Assembly (NCBI RefSeq): GCF_018812025.1
Contig: NC_063049.1
Coordinates: 6,199,013 to 6,263,012 of the forward strand
Source of the DNA: Megalobrama amblycephala
Taxonomy: Eukaryota > Chordata > Actinopteri > Cypriniformes > Xenocyprididae
Reading direction: 5' to 3'
DNA: 64,000 bases
Both the position numbers and the translations under genes were made by a program. Positions 12,614-25,107 of the stretch are shown here, piece by piece (within the stretch, counting starts at the first letter, position 1; every line of letters starts with the position of its first letter). The notes under the pieces were generated by a model that was not told the origin of the DNA, searched no databases, and was given only the letters and a program-made list of their open reading frames with translations.

Positions 12614-13087
12614 TCAAATGAAAGTTTTCAGCAGCAAAGGAGCTTCTGGACAAAAGATATCACACACATTGCAGTTGCAGGCAAGGTGTGGTAAATTGCG
12701 TTACCGTTCTTGGAACTAATTACAACGATTGAACTATAATCAATCACTGTTTTTAATATTGTCATATTTTTCAGTGCAAAGATATACACTTCAAATGAAA
12801 CATGTCATAAAGAGTCTGTGTGTGTATCTGTCATTCCTTCAGTGCAATGCTGCCATCTGGAGGAGATGTGAAGATTGTGACAGAGAGGCAACATGCCAAT
12901 CCAATATGCAATCCCTACATACAGTATATTGTACATAATATGGGTTATGCAGAGTAAACCGTGCTCATGAGTCCATGACCAGCGGCCCTAAGAGAAAATC
13001 CATGGGAAAAAATAAGGGAAAATTAAAGAAATTAAAGTTGTGTGTTTTGTTTGTAATTTTGTTTACAAATTGCAAAATATTTTATAA

Positions 13088-13119
<32 letters not shown>

Positions 13120-13290
13120 TATTATTACATAATATAATTATAATTTTTAAAGGAAAAATTTTATATTTTATATAATTTTTGAGGAGCTTCTTCTCGAATC
13201 ACTGTCAACAAACAGCAGCTTCTCATTCTGATAAATCTCCCCATATGATGATGTGACAAGATGCTCCGGTATTCTGATAGATTAGTTTTC

Positions 13291-13889
13291 CGATCTCCAA
13301 AGTGTCAGTTGCAAAGGCAGTCTATGGAATAAAATTCTGTCATCACAAAGATTTCCATTTGTCTTCCAAAGATGAACGAAAGTCTTACGGGTGTGGAACG
13401 ACATTCCAGAATTCTTTAATCAACTCCTTATTAAAGAAATATTTCCGTGAATGTTGTCATTTAACCCTGACCAGAAGTATCTATTTTAGTTCATTGCAAC
13501 AGGTGTACAGATATAGGCTGCCTTTGATTCTGGTGTATGTCAAAGGCTGAACACCAAGACATTGTCTGTGTCTGTCCCTTCAGGTGGTCTTTGCATGGAA
13601 CCATGTCTCTGCTCCAGTGAAGACAAGCATCTGTCCAAGGACTCCAGTTCCTGTAAACAGGAATTGTCCATATCAACAGCTCTTACAGCTTGCAACAATG
13701 AATGCATGGTTCTTGTGTCGTCCTTAGTTCTCTAAAACTTTTAAGAAAATTTCTGTAAAATTATTGTTTTTGCACTTTATTTGAATTAAGATATTGTACT
13801 TTAATTTTACTGTTTTCGTTTTACTGTTTCGTTTGTTTATTATGAGTTTTTTTTACAGTGTGTTTTAATGTTAATCAAACAACAAAAGA

Positions 13890-13927
<38 letters not shown>

Positions 13928-15030
13928 CACTTCTCTTGACTAAATAACTTTTTTAACTTTAATAAGAATTAATGCATATTTAATTTATACAATAAAGAAT
14001 ATATTTTACATTTGACTTCTTTATGTACCTGAAAACTACTGTTAAGACCTGAAAACACTTGTTTGTTAAAATAGGTATCTAATTGGCCAAAATAAAATCC
14101 TATCTGTGAATCCCAAATTACAACACACCCCGCCCATCAGCCATTGTTGAGCTAGCTGTATTAGCATAACGTTTAGAAATTAGGAGGTAAAAATGCATCA
14201 AATTTTGCCTGAGAAACTACAATTTTATCTAATACAAGTTAAATGATTATATCAGCAATGGTTTAAGTACAAACAAAATATAGATGTGGTCAAAAAATTA
14301 CATTCTTACCTTAAAAAACTTTTTTTTCTCTGCATGTGCCTATTTCCAGCACTGACAACCATCCATGTTGGATCTGGGAGGAAGTGGTTAATTGATCATA
14401 AGGCTCCTATCTTATTCCTGATTGGTGGAATTTGTGATGTTCCTGTGTTACAACCATACACATACCCAGGCTGCGTTGCAAAACGTTTTTTAAACGGAAA
14501 TGGTGGTGCGTTGAACACCCCGTTCTGATGACGCAAGAGTTGCAACTATGGCAGCTGAGAAGGCCATTCTTTGTGTTCTTTTTTAAGAATTCTCTGAGCC
14601 TGATGAAGTTAGTATAAATATGTGTTTAATACTGCAAAATATGCTTGTTGTTACAGTCACTGCCCTTGCTGTCCAGAATAAAAGAGAACATCCCAATCAA
14701 GTGAAGAGATTTGTGGAAACTGTGGTTCCTAATTATTGTGATCAATCATTTGCCTTTATGTTTATGAAAGTATCACTCCACAATACAATAGCAAAATGTA
14801 TAAGTATATGATGCAAAAACTTGAGGAAATGAGATCCAGGCAGTCCAGCAATGATTATGTCAGCGATTAAATTTGAATAAGGAATAACACATTTATTAAT
14901 TAAAAATTATAGAGATAAACAAATTAATTAAGAAATTAATAGTTAATAATATTAACTATTAAGAGTATTGTATCTGACAGATGAAGATATAGTGAACTGG
15001 CAATGAACAATAATTTTGCACCATTAGTCT
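13291..15030. other. Non-coding intergenic/intronic stretch
   Basis: No exon can be supported. It holds a long A run at about 13891-13924, and at about 14450-14560 a probable degraded short repeat around GTTGCAAAACGTTTTTTAAACG. Confidence 0.45.
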
Positions 15031-15033
15031 TAG

Positions 15034-15400
15034 TTAAAGGTCCAATATGTAAGAATTCTGTCCGCTAGAGGTCGCTAGAGGTCTATTCAAAACAAAGGCG
15101 TAGCTTGATGACACCAAGTTAGAGCGCGGAATCTTGGGACATGTGGTCTTCACCTCAACAGACGGTGCAAAAGAATAGGGATAGGACTCGGGAAGAAATC
15201 ATGTTCATGGATGCGATTATTAACGTTACTGTAGTATGAAGCAGAGCAGGATCGAGTGTTGTGAGAGCTGAATGAGGAGCTGGAGCAATTGCGCAACACA
15301 CGCCTCACGAGCAGTACAACCTTTATTATGACACAGTCGCCGGCGCCACTTCCGCTTTTCCGGTCATGAGTATGAGGTAACACAGCTCTGTCCATCTAAT
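15034..15400. repeat. Dispersed teleost repeat beginning TTAAAGGTCCAATATG
   Basis: The block starting at TTAAAGGTCCAATATGTAAG and including the doubled GTCGCTAGAGGTC word is a recognisable dispersed fish repeat. Its right terminus, expected to mirror the left, was not found, so it appears truncated. Open frames here are not genes. Confidence 0.45.
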
Positions 15401-15528
15401 TTGAATTTGCCGCGCTAGCAACTGCTCTTTGCGTTTAAAGAGCTTATAAAATATATTTCAACTTAGATCAATACTTCGTGTCTAATTATTTACTTAGGTG
15501 GAAAGTAGCCGTGTAATAAGAACGGAAG

Positions 15529-15648
15529 ATAATGTACATCCAGCCAGTTGTAAACTCCTCAGAATAAACTCCTTCAGGCTGATGAAAAACCTGATCACCC
15601 TGTCGGGGTTTATTCTGAGATAACAACTGGCTGGATGTACATTATCCC
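15529..15648. repeat. Hairpin-forming inverted repeat
   Basis: The left arm begins GATAATGTACATCCAGCCAG (15531 onward), and the right arm ends CTGGCTGGATGTACATTATC (to about 15646). The arms are roughly 43 bp each, with a short bulge and a loop of about 33 bp that includes CAGGCTGATGAAAAACCTGA. It is probably the folded end of a short transposable element. Confidence 0.75.
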
Positions 15649-15659
15649 TTACTTAACAA

Positions 15660-16110
15660 ATGATACCTTATTGTAAAATGTTACTAGTTAATTCATTAAT
15701 GACCTTAAATGAACTTGGCCAAAATATCCAAAGTCCTTTTCAGGATCTTCCTGTGTCTTTTACATTTTCTCATGTCCTAGAACACACACACATACTTGCA
15801 TCCATGTACCATCAGTCTGGGCCTCCTTTTCATGTGTATACACACCCATACATAGCAGTTATTCTTGTGGGTACAAACACGCAACAGTTCACTATTTCCA
15901 TTCCATTCTTGTACTATATATAAGGTATTTTCAGTTTCAGTTCAATACTTTAGCTAAGTAAGTTTAGTAAACAGCAAAAATAATCAAACAAAAAAGCAGG
16001 GTAATTGCAAATTTATTATATTTATCAACAATGGGACAGATTAAAATATTTATATGTAACAAAGAATTATACCAATTAAAAGAATTACATCATTCATACA
16101 CAAAACTTAC
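15660..16110. other. Non-coding flank 3' of the ptgfrn domain-2 exon
   Basis: Intronic sequence on the ptgfrn strand. I see no exon or named repeat in it. Confidence 0.45.
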
Positions 16111-19100
16111 TTTCCATCATTCTTTTTGTAACCACAACCTTCCCCATTTCCTCAGACTTCTCCAGAATCTTCCTCCAATTTCTTCCTCCTTCTCCCTGCC
16201 TCACCCACTCTCGGCCCGTACACACATACACCCCTTGGTCTGACGGCTTTGCTCTCTTCAGGACTAGTCCATAAAATCCACCTCCATGAAGGTCCAAGCG
16301 AAGTCCGCCATCTGTGTAAAGTTGAGTGTAGTTACTTCCAACTTTGATCTTATGATCCGGCCCAACCGTCAAGATTTCCTCCAATGGGCCGTTCCCTTTT
16401 CTGATGGACCAGGTGACGGAGAGGAAGGTGTGCTCCGTGAAGCCCCGTGTTGCGTTGCACTGAAGCTCTACTGATTCTCCCTCAGACACCTCTGACTTGG
16501 GAATGGCTGAAGAAACCTTCAGACTGTCCCCGATCACTGGACAGAACAAAGGACACTTTAAAGCAGGCAGGAGAGGGATGTGTGTCAAAAGGTTTAATGT
16601 GTTCAAACAAACCAATTTAACTTCTGTTTGGTGCCACTGGTGGTGCAGAAATTACACATCTCAACTTTAAGAAGACAGCAGGAATCAGCATAAATACAAC
16701 ATGAATGGGATATGACGAATATATTCATTGGAGATTTTATCTGACCATTTTTCACATAAACATTTCAAGAAAATTATTACAAATATAGTTTATTATTCAT
16801 TTTAAGTGTTAATGGTATATGTTAAGCAGAGTGTTTTGCATTTTACATTGACCCTGCATCTTTTATAAATGAACATTAAAATCACAGTCAGTTCCCAGGT
16901 CTTTCTCATTAGTCCTTATATTGAACTTTATCCTATAATCAACATGTGAGTGTTACAGAAAGAAGACTTTAATGACAAAAATATATCCCATAATGCCTAA
17001 AAACAAATAGAGAATGGATGTTAATAAATTTCAAGATCTTCTTGCCTCATTCAAGGTGTGGCAAGCTGGATGGGACTCAGAGCTGTGGAAACAGACTGGA
17101 GCCAGGAAAGAGTGCCAACGAATGACACCTAGCACACGGGTCTGTTGGTGATTTTAATATCCATGTAGACAATTGTCTAAAGGGCAAGAAGATCTTGAAG
17201 TTTATTAACATCCATTTTTCCTGAAAACAAGAAAATAATTTTTACTTGTCAAGAAAATGCTTCTTGATTTAAGAACTTTAAGATATTTTGACTAGAAACA
17301 AGACAAAAACTCTAAGTAAGAACAGCATTTTTTGCAGTAAATGAAAAAGATGCATTGAGTTTGGCATTTACAGACATTCTAAACTCTATTGGAGTTAGAA
17401 AACACAAGTCAGGACCCACTTTGTCGTAAACATACTTTAGATCTAATATTGTCACATGGAATCGATATTGATGCTGTTGAAATTCTGCAGCAGAGTGACG
17501 ACATCTCGGATCATCTAGTCTCGTGTATACTACATTTAGTCAAGGCTGCAAAACCGCCACCCTGTTATGAATATAGTAGAAAAATCACTTCTACCATTAA
17601 AGATCACTTTATTAATAATCTTCCTGATCAGTTTCATCGCCTTAGCATACCAGACAGCTTAGAAGACCTCGATGTTGCAACAGAAACTAGTGACTCTGTC
17701 TTGTATCACATTACACACAGTTGCTCCTTTGGGCTTAAAGAAGATTAAGAAAAATAGTCCAGTGCCATGGTACAATGAGCACACTCGGGCCCTTAAGAGA
17801 TCAGCCAGAAAAATGGAGCGCAGCTGGAAGAGCTGCGTGGAAAGAAAACATTTTTGCTTACAGAAAGGCCTTAAAAACTGCTAGATCTGATCTTAGCGCT
17901 GAATTTGACACTATCGACCACAACATTCTTTTGAATAGCCTCGAAAATTATGTTGGCATTAATGGAATTACATTGGCATGGTTCAAATCATATTTGTCAG
18001 TTTGTAGTAGTAAACAAAGAGATGTCATACCAATCACAAGTTCAGTGTGGAGAACCGCAAGGCTCAGTACTAGGACCGTTGCTGTTCACTCTGTACATGC
18101 TACCCTTGGGAGATATCATTAGGAAGCATGGCATTAGTTTTCACTGTTACACTGATGATACTCAGCTCTTTATTTCTTTGCGCCCTGATAAAACTTACCA
18201 ATTCACAAAATTAATGGAATGCATAGCTGATATACAAAAATTAGTTGACTAGTCATTTCCTACTACTAAATTCAGAAAAAACAAAAGATTATTATTATTA
18301 GATTCTTAAGATTCTTATGAGATTCTTCTTATTGGACCAAAAACCTCTGCATATAATAACCTAGAATAAAGTCTAACAATTAATGGCTGCTCTGTTAAGT
18401 CTTCGTTGTCAGTTAGGAACCTGGGTGTGCTCTTTGATACCAATCTTTCATTTGAAAGCCACATTTCTAGCATCTGTAAAAACGCATTCTTCCATCTTAA
18501 AAATATATCTAAATTACAACATATGCTCTCAATGACAAATGCAGAACAGTTAGTTCATGCGTTCATGACCTCAAGGCTAGATTATTATAATGCTCTACTG
18601 GGTGGTTGCCCTGCTCGCCTGTTAAACAAACTCCAGCTGGTCCAAAATGCAGCAGCTAGAGTTCTTACTAGAACCAGGAAGTATGGTCATATTCTGTCAA
18701 CACTGCATTGGCTCCCTGTTAAACATAGCATAGATTTTAAAATCTTGCTAATTACTTACAAAGCACTAAATAGTTTAGCTCCCCAGTACTTGAGCGAGCT
18801 CTTAATGCATTATAGTCCTTCATGTCTATTGTATTATATTATATTGTATATATAATATTCAGAGATCAGTGAGTAAGGCCACTGTATGATAATGAAATCA
18901 TCAACAATGAGCAACCAAATCCATTTGATCAGATTTTTTTTCTCTCACAATTTTTTTGTAATAAATGTGCTTTAGAAACACACAGTTACAACAATTGGAA
19001 AAAAAATAAAGTTAAAATGTCAAGGGTCAGGAGCTCAACTAAAGCAAGCACTTTATTTTTAATAAAACATCAGCACCTCATTAAAATGTTTTGAATGAAA

Positions 19101-21704
19101 GAAATAAAGTCAGAGTGGTTTGTTATAAGTGAAGATGCTGAGATCTAGAGAGATCTGTTAACTTTAATGTTCTGAGTTTTGTGAGGTTATCATTGTGCTT
19201 GAGAGTAGAGCCTGCTGCTTTCAGCTAATGATTTACTGCAAGAAATTTGCAATTTAAAGAAAAGGTTTTATAATAATAATCCAGAAAATACCTGTAAAGT
19301 GCTTTTTTGGTAAGACATTTAAGAAAAAATAGTTTTTGTTTGAACAGCCACTTTTGTTAGTCAATTTAGCTCTAATTTTCAATTCAATTTTTTGACAAGG
19401 GCAGCAGGGACGTTCTGAGAACATTTCCAAATAAAATATGGTTCCCTAAACGTTCAGAGAACATCCTGAATGTTCTGTGAAGGTACGCCAAATAACGTCC
19501 CCCAACCCTTAAAAGAACTCCACATCGTGACCGTATCTGAACGTACTGGGAACATTACTAGGCAACATTCTTAACACCAGTGGGGACGTTCAGAGAATGT
19601 TCTGGGAACATAATATTTCTAGCGGGGATACTGGCATAAAGTTGGCTTGACATTGGGCTGTCGATATTCGTAAATTTAGGGATCGTCTCTAAAGTTACTC
19701 TCGACATTTCTAACTTTAATAGCATTTGAAGAGAATGACTTACAGTCATGAAACCAACTGTAAAGTGTTCATGTAGGTTTCAGGTATGATGCACAACTTT
19801 TAGATTCTTGATATTGAATAAAATAAACTGTCAAGTCATATGCACATATCGTTAGATATTTCACTTAGCCTACTGCATGCTCATACACAAAATATTAATT
19901 TAAAGCTCTGTAGTATTTGAAGAGAATGAATTACAGTCTGTAAAGTGTTCATGTAGGTGTGATGCACAACTTATATACTGTTGATAATAAATATGAACTC
20001 ATGCTGTAGTAAAAAATATGTTCCCGGATGTGAAATGTTGAAATTTGAACCATGGAATTTGTGGACACGAAATAAAATGGACCGAAAATTGCCTGGTGAA
20101 TATTATAGGTTGTATTTTTAAACAGAATGAATATTTTGGAGATGAAATCTGAAAGGTGAAAACGGATTATTGCATGTTTAACAATGAAAATGTGTTTGAA
20201 CTATTTTGAATTAAAATATTCACAGCTTAAATATACAATGCAAAATAAAAATGCAAGCCCTAAAAATACAGTGCATTAAAACAAAAGCACGGTTAATACA
20301 ATGCATATTTTTTTCAAGTAGTGCAATTCAAAGATGCATTTGTTTAAAAAACATATGGCATTATTTTACTTCCATAGTCTTATTTATGGTTCTGTATTAT
20401 CTTATGGTTCTGTATTATCTTATGGTTCTGTATTATCAATCTCTATATACATACAGTATTATTGAAATGTTTAACTATATATGCCAGATGCCCTTCTTGA
20501 CACAACCCAACACTGAGAGTGCTAGGACAAACTCACACACACACTCCTATGGCCAAAATGAGATGTCCAATTCACCTAACCTGCATGTCTTTGGATTGTG
20601 TGGGGGGAAAACCCACGCTTACAACATGCAAACTTCACACAGAAAAGTTCGAACCAGAAACATTCCTGCTAAATATATCCACTAATTGGTTTAATTGATT
20701 AGAGGAAAATGAATAGAATTACATAGATGTAACTACATAGATGTAATAACTTGATTATATTATACATAATACATTATACATATTCATATATATACATAAT
20801 ACATAATGTATGTTATATAGGCTACACAATACTTTATAATGTTCTACACACACACAAAATAGTGTTTGTATTGTTTCATATAATTATATGTTTCTCTCTT
20901 TATATGCTTCTCCTTTCCGCTGCCTGCCTCCTACACTTCTCTAACAACCACCAGTGTCGGCACCATTACAGTCACTTATGTGACAATTTGTGAAAAGGTT
21001 TTAAAAGAAAAAAATATATATTTTAAAAGTGTAAAAAGAGAGACTTAGACGTTTATTTAAAAGTTATTAGATATTTTTTATATGTTTATTTAATTTTTAA
21101 ATTTACATTGAATGCCAGCTTCCTCCTCCTTCATAATTTCTCCTTTTGTGTTCCACAGAATAAAATAACAGCATACAGGTTTGGAACAACATGACAAGAA
21201 TAAGTAAAATTATGTTTTTAATCCCGATTTCATGCAATTTTAGCCAAGGTTGGCCACTGGAAATAAAATAATAAAAAAAGGCCAATAAAACCTGATGCCC
21301 CTGGTTGTAACTGTAATCAAGTCTTGACTCACCTTTGAGCTCCACATTGGCGTCGTAGTTCCCGCTGATGACTGAGTCGGTGCTGGGCGTGTTGCAGCGA
21401 TACAAGCCACTGTCCGTCGCTCTGACCTTCTTGAATCTGAGCTCCACAGCGTTATCTGCCAGCTTCTTATAACTGATGTCACCACTGTTGACCCGGTCCT
21501 TCACTGTAGGGTCGGTGAATCTATCATCTAAGGTGGAGACGAGCGGGAGCAGTTTATCACCGGCGAGGACAATAGACCAATCAAAGTCCTGATCTTTGGG
21601 TCCCTGGTATTCAGATACATCGCAGCGGATGGAGACGGCCTGACCCTCGATGCGCACCAGAGGACCGACGGGAACCTTCACCACACGGCTCTCACCGACC
21701 ACCA
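16111..21704 (-). CDS. ptgfrn: PTGFRN-like Ig receptor, Ig domains 1 and 2 (partial gene)
   Basis: Two minus-strand exons are clear. Exon 21704-21333 (372 bp) follows a CTCTCAG acceptor and ends at AAAG|GTGAG. It encodes an Ig V domain with the first Cys in SIRCDVSEYQGP, the core Trp in FDWS, and ATDSGLYRCNTPSTD. Exon 16536-16111 (426 bp) follows CTGTCCAG and ends at GGAAA|GTAAG. It encodes a second Ig domain (VELQCNA, TWSIRK, DQGVYVC) with REWV where family members have EWI. Both exons are phase 1-1. The NAVELRFKKV, CNTPSTD and GNY blocks favour PTGFRN over IGSF3 or IGSF8. PTGFRN is a tetraspanin-associated membrane protein of the EWI group. The signal-peptide exon and domains 3 onward were not found; the 3' part probably lies beyond position 1. 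The 4.8 kb intron holds a LINE fragment. Confidence 0.85.
17016..17213. repeat. 31-bp inverted repeat pair around a LINE fragment
   Basis: The left arm 17016-17046 (GGATGTTAATAAATTTCAAG and onward) and right arm 17183-17213 are reverse complements at 30 of 31 positions. They bracket about 136 bp that includes a LINE endonuclease fragment reading VGDFNIHVDN. The right part is followed by a fish repeat rich in ACAAGA words up to about 17338, after which the LINE resumes. Confidence 0.75.
17135..18830 (+). pseudogene. Non-LTR retrotransposon (L2/CR1-like) ORF2 remnant
   Basis: Plus-strand pieces in order: an endonuclease end (VGDFNIHVDN at about 17148-17177, then HTLDLILSHGIDID from 17430), the linker, and reverse transcriptase blocks FDTIDHNILL (about 17908), GEPQGSVLGPLLFTLYML (about 18050), CYTDDTQLF (about 18147; YADD is usual) and the C-terminal RNLGVLFD, TSRLDY and RVLTRTRKY region (18406-18820). 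Internal deletions and several frameshifts are present; for example, the segment between the linker and the FDTIDH block is much too short. It lies in ptgfrn's intron, on the opposite strand. The clade is inferred from motif style. Confidence 0.8.
18860..21100. other. ptgfrn intron with degraded repeats
   Basis: There is no host exon. 19390-19620 is a repeat with alternating versions of GTTCTGAGAACATTT and GGGACGTTC. 20384-20441 is an 18-bp tandem repeat of about three units (TTATGGTTCTGTATTATC). 20490-20680 is a degraded teleost repeat recognisable from CACCTAACCTGCATGTCTTTGGA and onward. The last part is AT-rich. Confidence 0.5.
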
Positions 21705-22439
21705 CTGAGAGAAGAAGACAAGAGGTCTCACATATGGTGTATGGAAAAACGAAATACAGGAGTGCTTCTGTACAGGGGCGTCATGCAAGTATTTTTGAGG
21801 GGGCACCACTTAGGGTGACAGCAGAACTGTTTGTGTTTCATGTGGAAAAAACTAAGTCCCTAATAAAAATAACTTAAATTATTTATAATAAAACTTTACT
21901 TTAACTTTCACTATAATAATTAGTGCAATGTTATCATATCAGATTATACTTTTGAATTACTAAAGGGAGAACGTGCATTATTAATGCATCTAAAGTCTCT
22001 ATTCCAGAATATTAAGAATATTAGGCCTATAAGTCCTGCATTGATTCAGTCTTCCATGTATTTTGTAGCTTATAGAAACAAACAAATTTAAAGCATTAAG
22101 CACTGACACCGCCTTCTCTCATCATTTGACAGCGAATTTGTGAATCAGAGGCTGTTCTTTGAAGTCCTTCATACCTAGCATATCCTGAGTTCAGTTGATC
22201 AGTAAAAGTCATTTTAACAGAAGGCTAAAAATTTATATTTTGTAACATTTTGGATGGATTTCCCAACCAAGCACAAGAAAAACCGACGGTTCTGCACGAA
22301 TCGTCCTATAGGCTGTTTGATATATTTTAGCTTAAAAACTAAGAAATTCACCAAAAGACGACCACTTTAGGGCACTATTCATTTTGTAGAACTGCAGGAA
22401 AGCCCACAGTCAACATAAAAGTTGCTTGCTTTTGTCGCA
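21705..22439. other. Non-coding sequence upstream of the ptgfrn domain-1 exon
   Basis: Expected to be part of ptgfrn intron 1 on the minus strand. I looked for a signal-peptide exon and did not find a convincing one. Confidence 0.4.
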
Positions 22440-23410
22440 CACTGTAAAACCCGGTAAGTTCAGAGAACTCAAAATTATTGTAGGTGGCGATTACCTCAAA
22501 CAATTTAAGTAAAGCCACTCAAATCTTTTAAGTAAAGAATAATTATAAATAACAATTAAGTCAAACTGAATTTTTTTGATTTTAGTTTTATTTAATGTTT
22601 ACATCCACTGTACTTAAAACTTTTGCTTACTATACATAATTTTTCTTATTTTTCAATTATTTTGATGCAGTGGTTGTAAAACCCAATAAGTTCAGAATAC
22701 TCAAAACATTTAAGTAAACAACTCAAACATTATTTTATACTGAATAGCCAAATTCAGTATATTTTTATTGAAATATTGAATAAACTAACACCTAATCTTT
22801 ACAGTTAAGTGTTAGTTAGCAACAGCGCACCAGCATGTGCTAACCATCAAAGAGACTAACACTATTTACTTGCATGAACTGTTAATCAACAAACAGTATT
22901 TACAGCCTTGAAGTTTCACAGCCCATTCTCGACCTAAACACAGGCACTATTCTTCACCACAATGGTAACGATGGTAAAATGTCAACATCATAAAACACCT
23001 TTACATACCAAAATAACAGAACATTAAACAATAACACATCTTTTCCTGTATTAATTTAGTGAAAAAAATTAAACATTTTCTCTCCCTTACAGAGTGTGAC
23101 GCAAAGCATGGTGGGAATTTGAAATCTGCTACAACTCAGTTTAATGTTGAATGGACTCTTCTGATAACGTTGGTTACGTCGGTAACATCGGGAACGACGT
23201 GACATGGATGATGACATGACTATATATCGCTCAGTAAACTTAAAAATAATAATTTAAGGGTTTACTCAAAAATGTTGAGCTACACAAAAATAAAACTAAG
23301 CTCCTCGTTCAGAAAATGTAATTGTTTTAAGTTGCATCAATGATTTAAAAGACTTTAATTGCAGCATACTCAATCTTTATAAGTTAGTAGTACTGTTCGG
23401 GTTTACAGTG
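22440..23410. mobile_element. Short transposable element with CACTGTAAAACCC ends
   Basis: The block begins CACTGTAAAACCCG (22440-22453) and ends CGGGTTTACAGTG (23398-23410), a terminal inverted repeat of about 13 bp with one mismatch. A diverged internal copy of the left end (GTTGTAAAACCCAATAAGTTC) lies near 22673. There is no coding capacity. A clear target duplication was not seen, so the family is uncertain. Confidence 0.6.
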
Positions 23411-24083
23411 CTTGGTTTGAAGATCAGTTGGAAAATCAATGAACAGACATAGTGGCCAAATGTGATGTCCAGCCTAGGAAAACTGACATCTTCAATTTAA
23501 TTCAAATATTTTTAAAAATGTGTTATGCAATGAAACATGAAAATGTGCAGACATTATTTTTGGCCAGGCTGTCATACAAAGAAATGATGAACACATGCAA
23601 AAACGAGAGGACCAGGGAAATATTAAAAATTGATTATGTTGTAGTCATTGTTTGCTTTTTTCTGAAACCTGTAACTGTAGTTTGGCAAAAATGTTGTCAG
23701 ATTGCTTAGTTTGTTTTATTCTTCCCTCATATTAAATAATATAAACCTAAAAATATTTTCCTCATATTTTGATGGTTTAAGCAAAATTGTAAGGTTGTAA
23801 AAAAAAAAAAAAAACACTTTGCACATCAGTTTTGGCCACTATTATATGTTTGGTGTTTAGCAATAGTAATATTTAAGAGCCTGCTTACTTTCCACTGATG
23901 GGTTCAAGTCATCACTGGTGCACTGCTGCATTTTTACAGTTACCAAAAAAATTTAATTACTATTTTCATTCCTACAGTTTTTTTTACAGAGAATTGATGG
24001 GATGAGTTATTACATTTAAAGTTATAAAAAGTTTTTTAAAAGTCATTACATTGAATAAAATATATTAATTATTGTTTAGGTAA

Positions 24084-24121
<38 letters not shown>

Positions 24122-24810
24122 ATTTTGTAGAGAAAGTGTTAACTGTATAAAGTTTCATGTCATTTGGACAAAGAGAACATTTCTTTTAATTTTAGTAAAT
24201 GTCGTTCAGGGTCTAAAAAGACCCCAAAGACCCTATAAGGGTTAAAAAAATGTATTTGTAACAAAATAATTGTTTTTTGTAATTTTTTTTGTAATTTGTA
24301 AAATGTAATTTTACTCTGTTTATTAATGTTTTTACTTCATTTTTGTACAGTTTTGGGGGATTTATCATATCTTTTAAATTTAAATAAATAAATATTTTGT
24401 TGAATAGGTTTTTATACAAAAGCAGCTTTTTATGTAAAATTCACTTTATAAAAGCCCCACATTTTTAACTTTCATTCATGGGGATAACATGGATAATTTG
24501 ACATGGTTTAGTGTAAGATTTTAGCCCATCTTTTGGAAAATGCAGTTTTAAAAGTAAATAAATTATCATTTTTCCCAGTAGATGGCTGCAGAGCTCCACT
24601 ATTTGCTGTGTGCTATTTGACTAACTGAAAGACATCTTTTCACAAGTATTTTTCAGTTATATCTAAATATTATGAAATCACAATTATGACAATAAAAATG
24701 ACTTTTTTTTCAAAGTTTAGCATTTTTTTGTACTGAAAAAAATAAGTTTTTCAATAATATTGATTTTGAGGATGAATTTTGTCCATTTTCTGTGGACAAA
24801 TAAATAATAA
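23411..24810. other. Non-coding, AT-rich stretch
   Basis: Holds a TTA microsatellite at about 24089-24120, and near 24210 a small palindromic motif GGGTCTAAAAAGACCC. No exon is supported. Confidence 0.45.
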
Positions 24811-25058
24811 TAAATGCTCATCTTGAACTAGCTCTCTACTTCTTCTTCTCTATTAGAATTCCAGCAGTGTAGATGCTGCTAAGTGTATTACTGCCCTCCA
24901 CAGTTTGAACTAAATTGTCTTATACAATATGCTAGTGCAAGTATATAACATTTAGTTCAAACTTTGGCCTGTGGAGGGCAGTAATACACTTAGCAGTGTC
25001 TACACTGCTGGAATTCTAATAGAGAAGAAGAAGAGAGCTAGTTCAAGATGAGCATTTA
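24811..25058. mobile_element. Palindromic foldback element with arms of about 105 bp
   Basis: The left arm from TAAATGCTCATCTTGAACTA (24811 to about 24914) is repeated almost perfectly in inverse orientation at 24951-25058, ending TAGTTCAAGATGAGCATTTA. Only about 36 bp separate the arms. The only visible differences are small gaps. It is a MITE-like hairpin; the transcript would form a long double strand. Confidence 0.85.
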
Positions 25059-25107
25059 TGGTTAAAATGTATAAAATTGTAATATTTTTTAGAAAATGAG
25101 TGATGGT

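Larger units (their letters stand above)
9872..13290. repeat. Dispersed repeat, copy 1 (with THAP remnant and an inserted block)
   Basis: Long segments match 39950-42040 in the same orientation: 10125-10290 (THAP remnant), 10430-10560 (GTCCCCACAAAG block), 10690-10970, and 12825-13290 (CTGCCATCTGGAGGAGATG through GCTCCGGTATTCTG). Between about 10970 and 12825 copy 1 holds some 1.85 kb absent from copy 2, starting at TTAAAGGTGCTACAGAGG. A 65-bp motif (CTTGTTTTCTTTCATTTAGG and onward) occurs at 9886, 10882 and 41112. This looks like an old transposable element family; its exact termini were not identified. TTA microsatellites lie at 10578-10610 and 13085-13130. Confidence 0.7.

Noticed and set aside
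17389..18855. LINE open frames as host genes
   Set aside because: Motifs are those of a non-LTR reverse transcriptase, with frameshifts and deletions.
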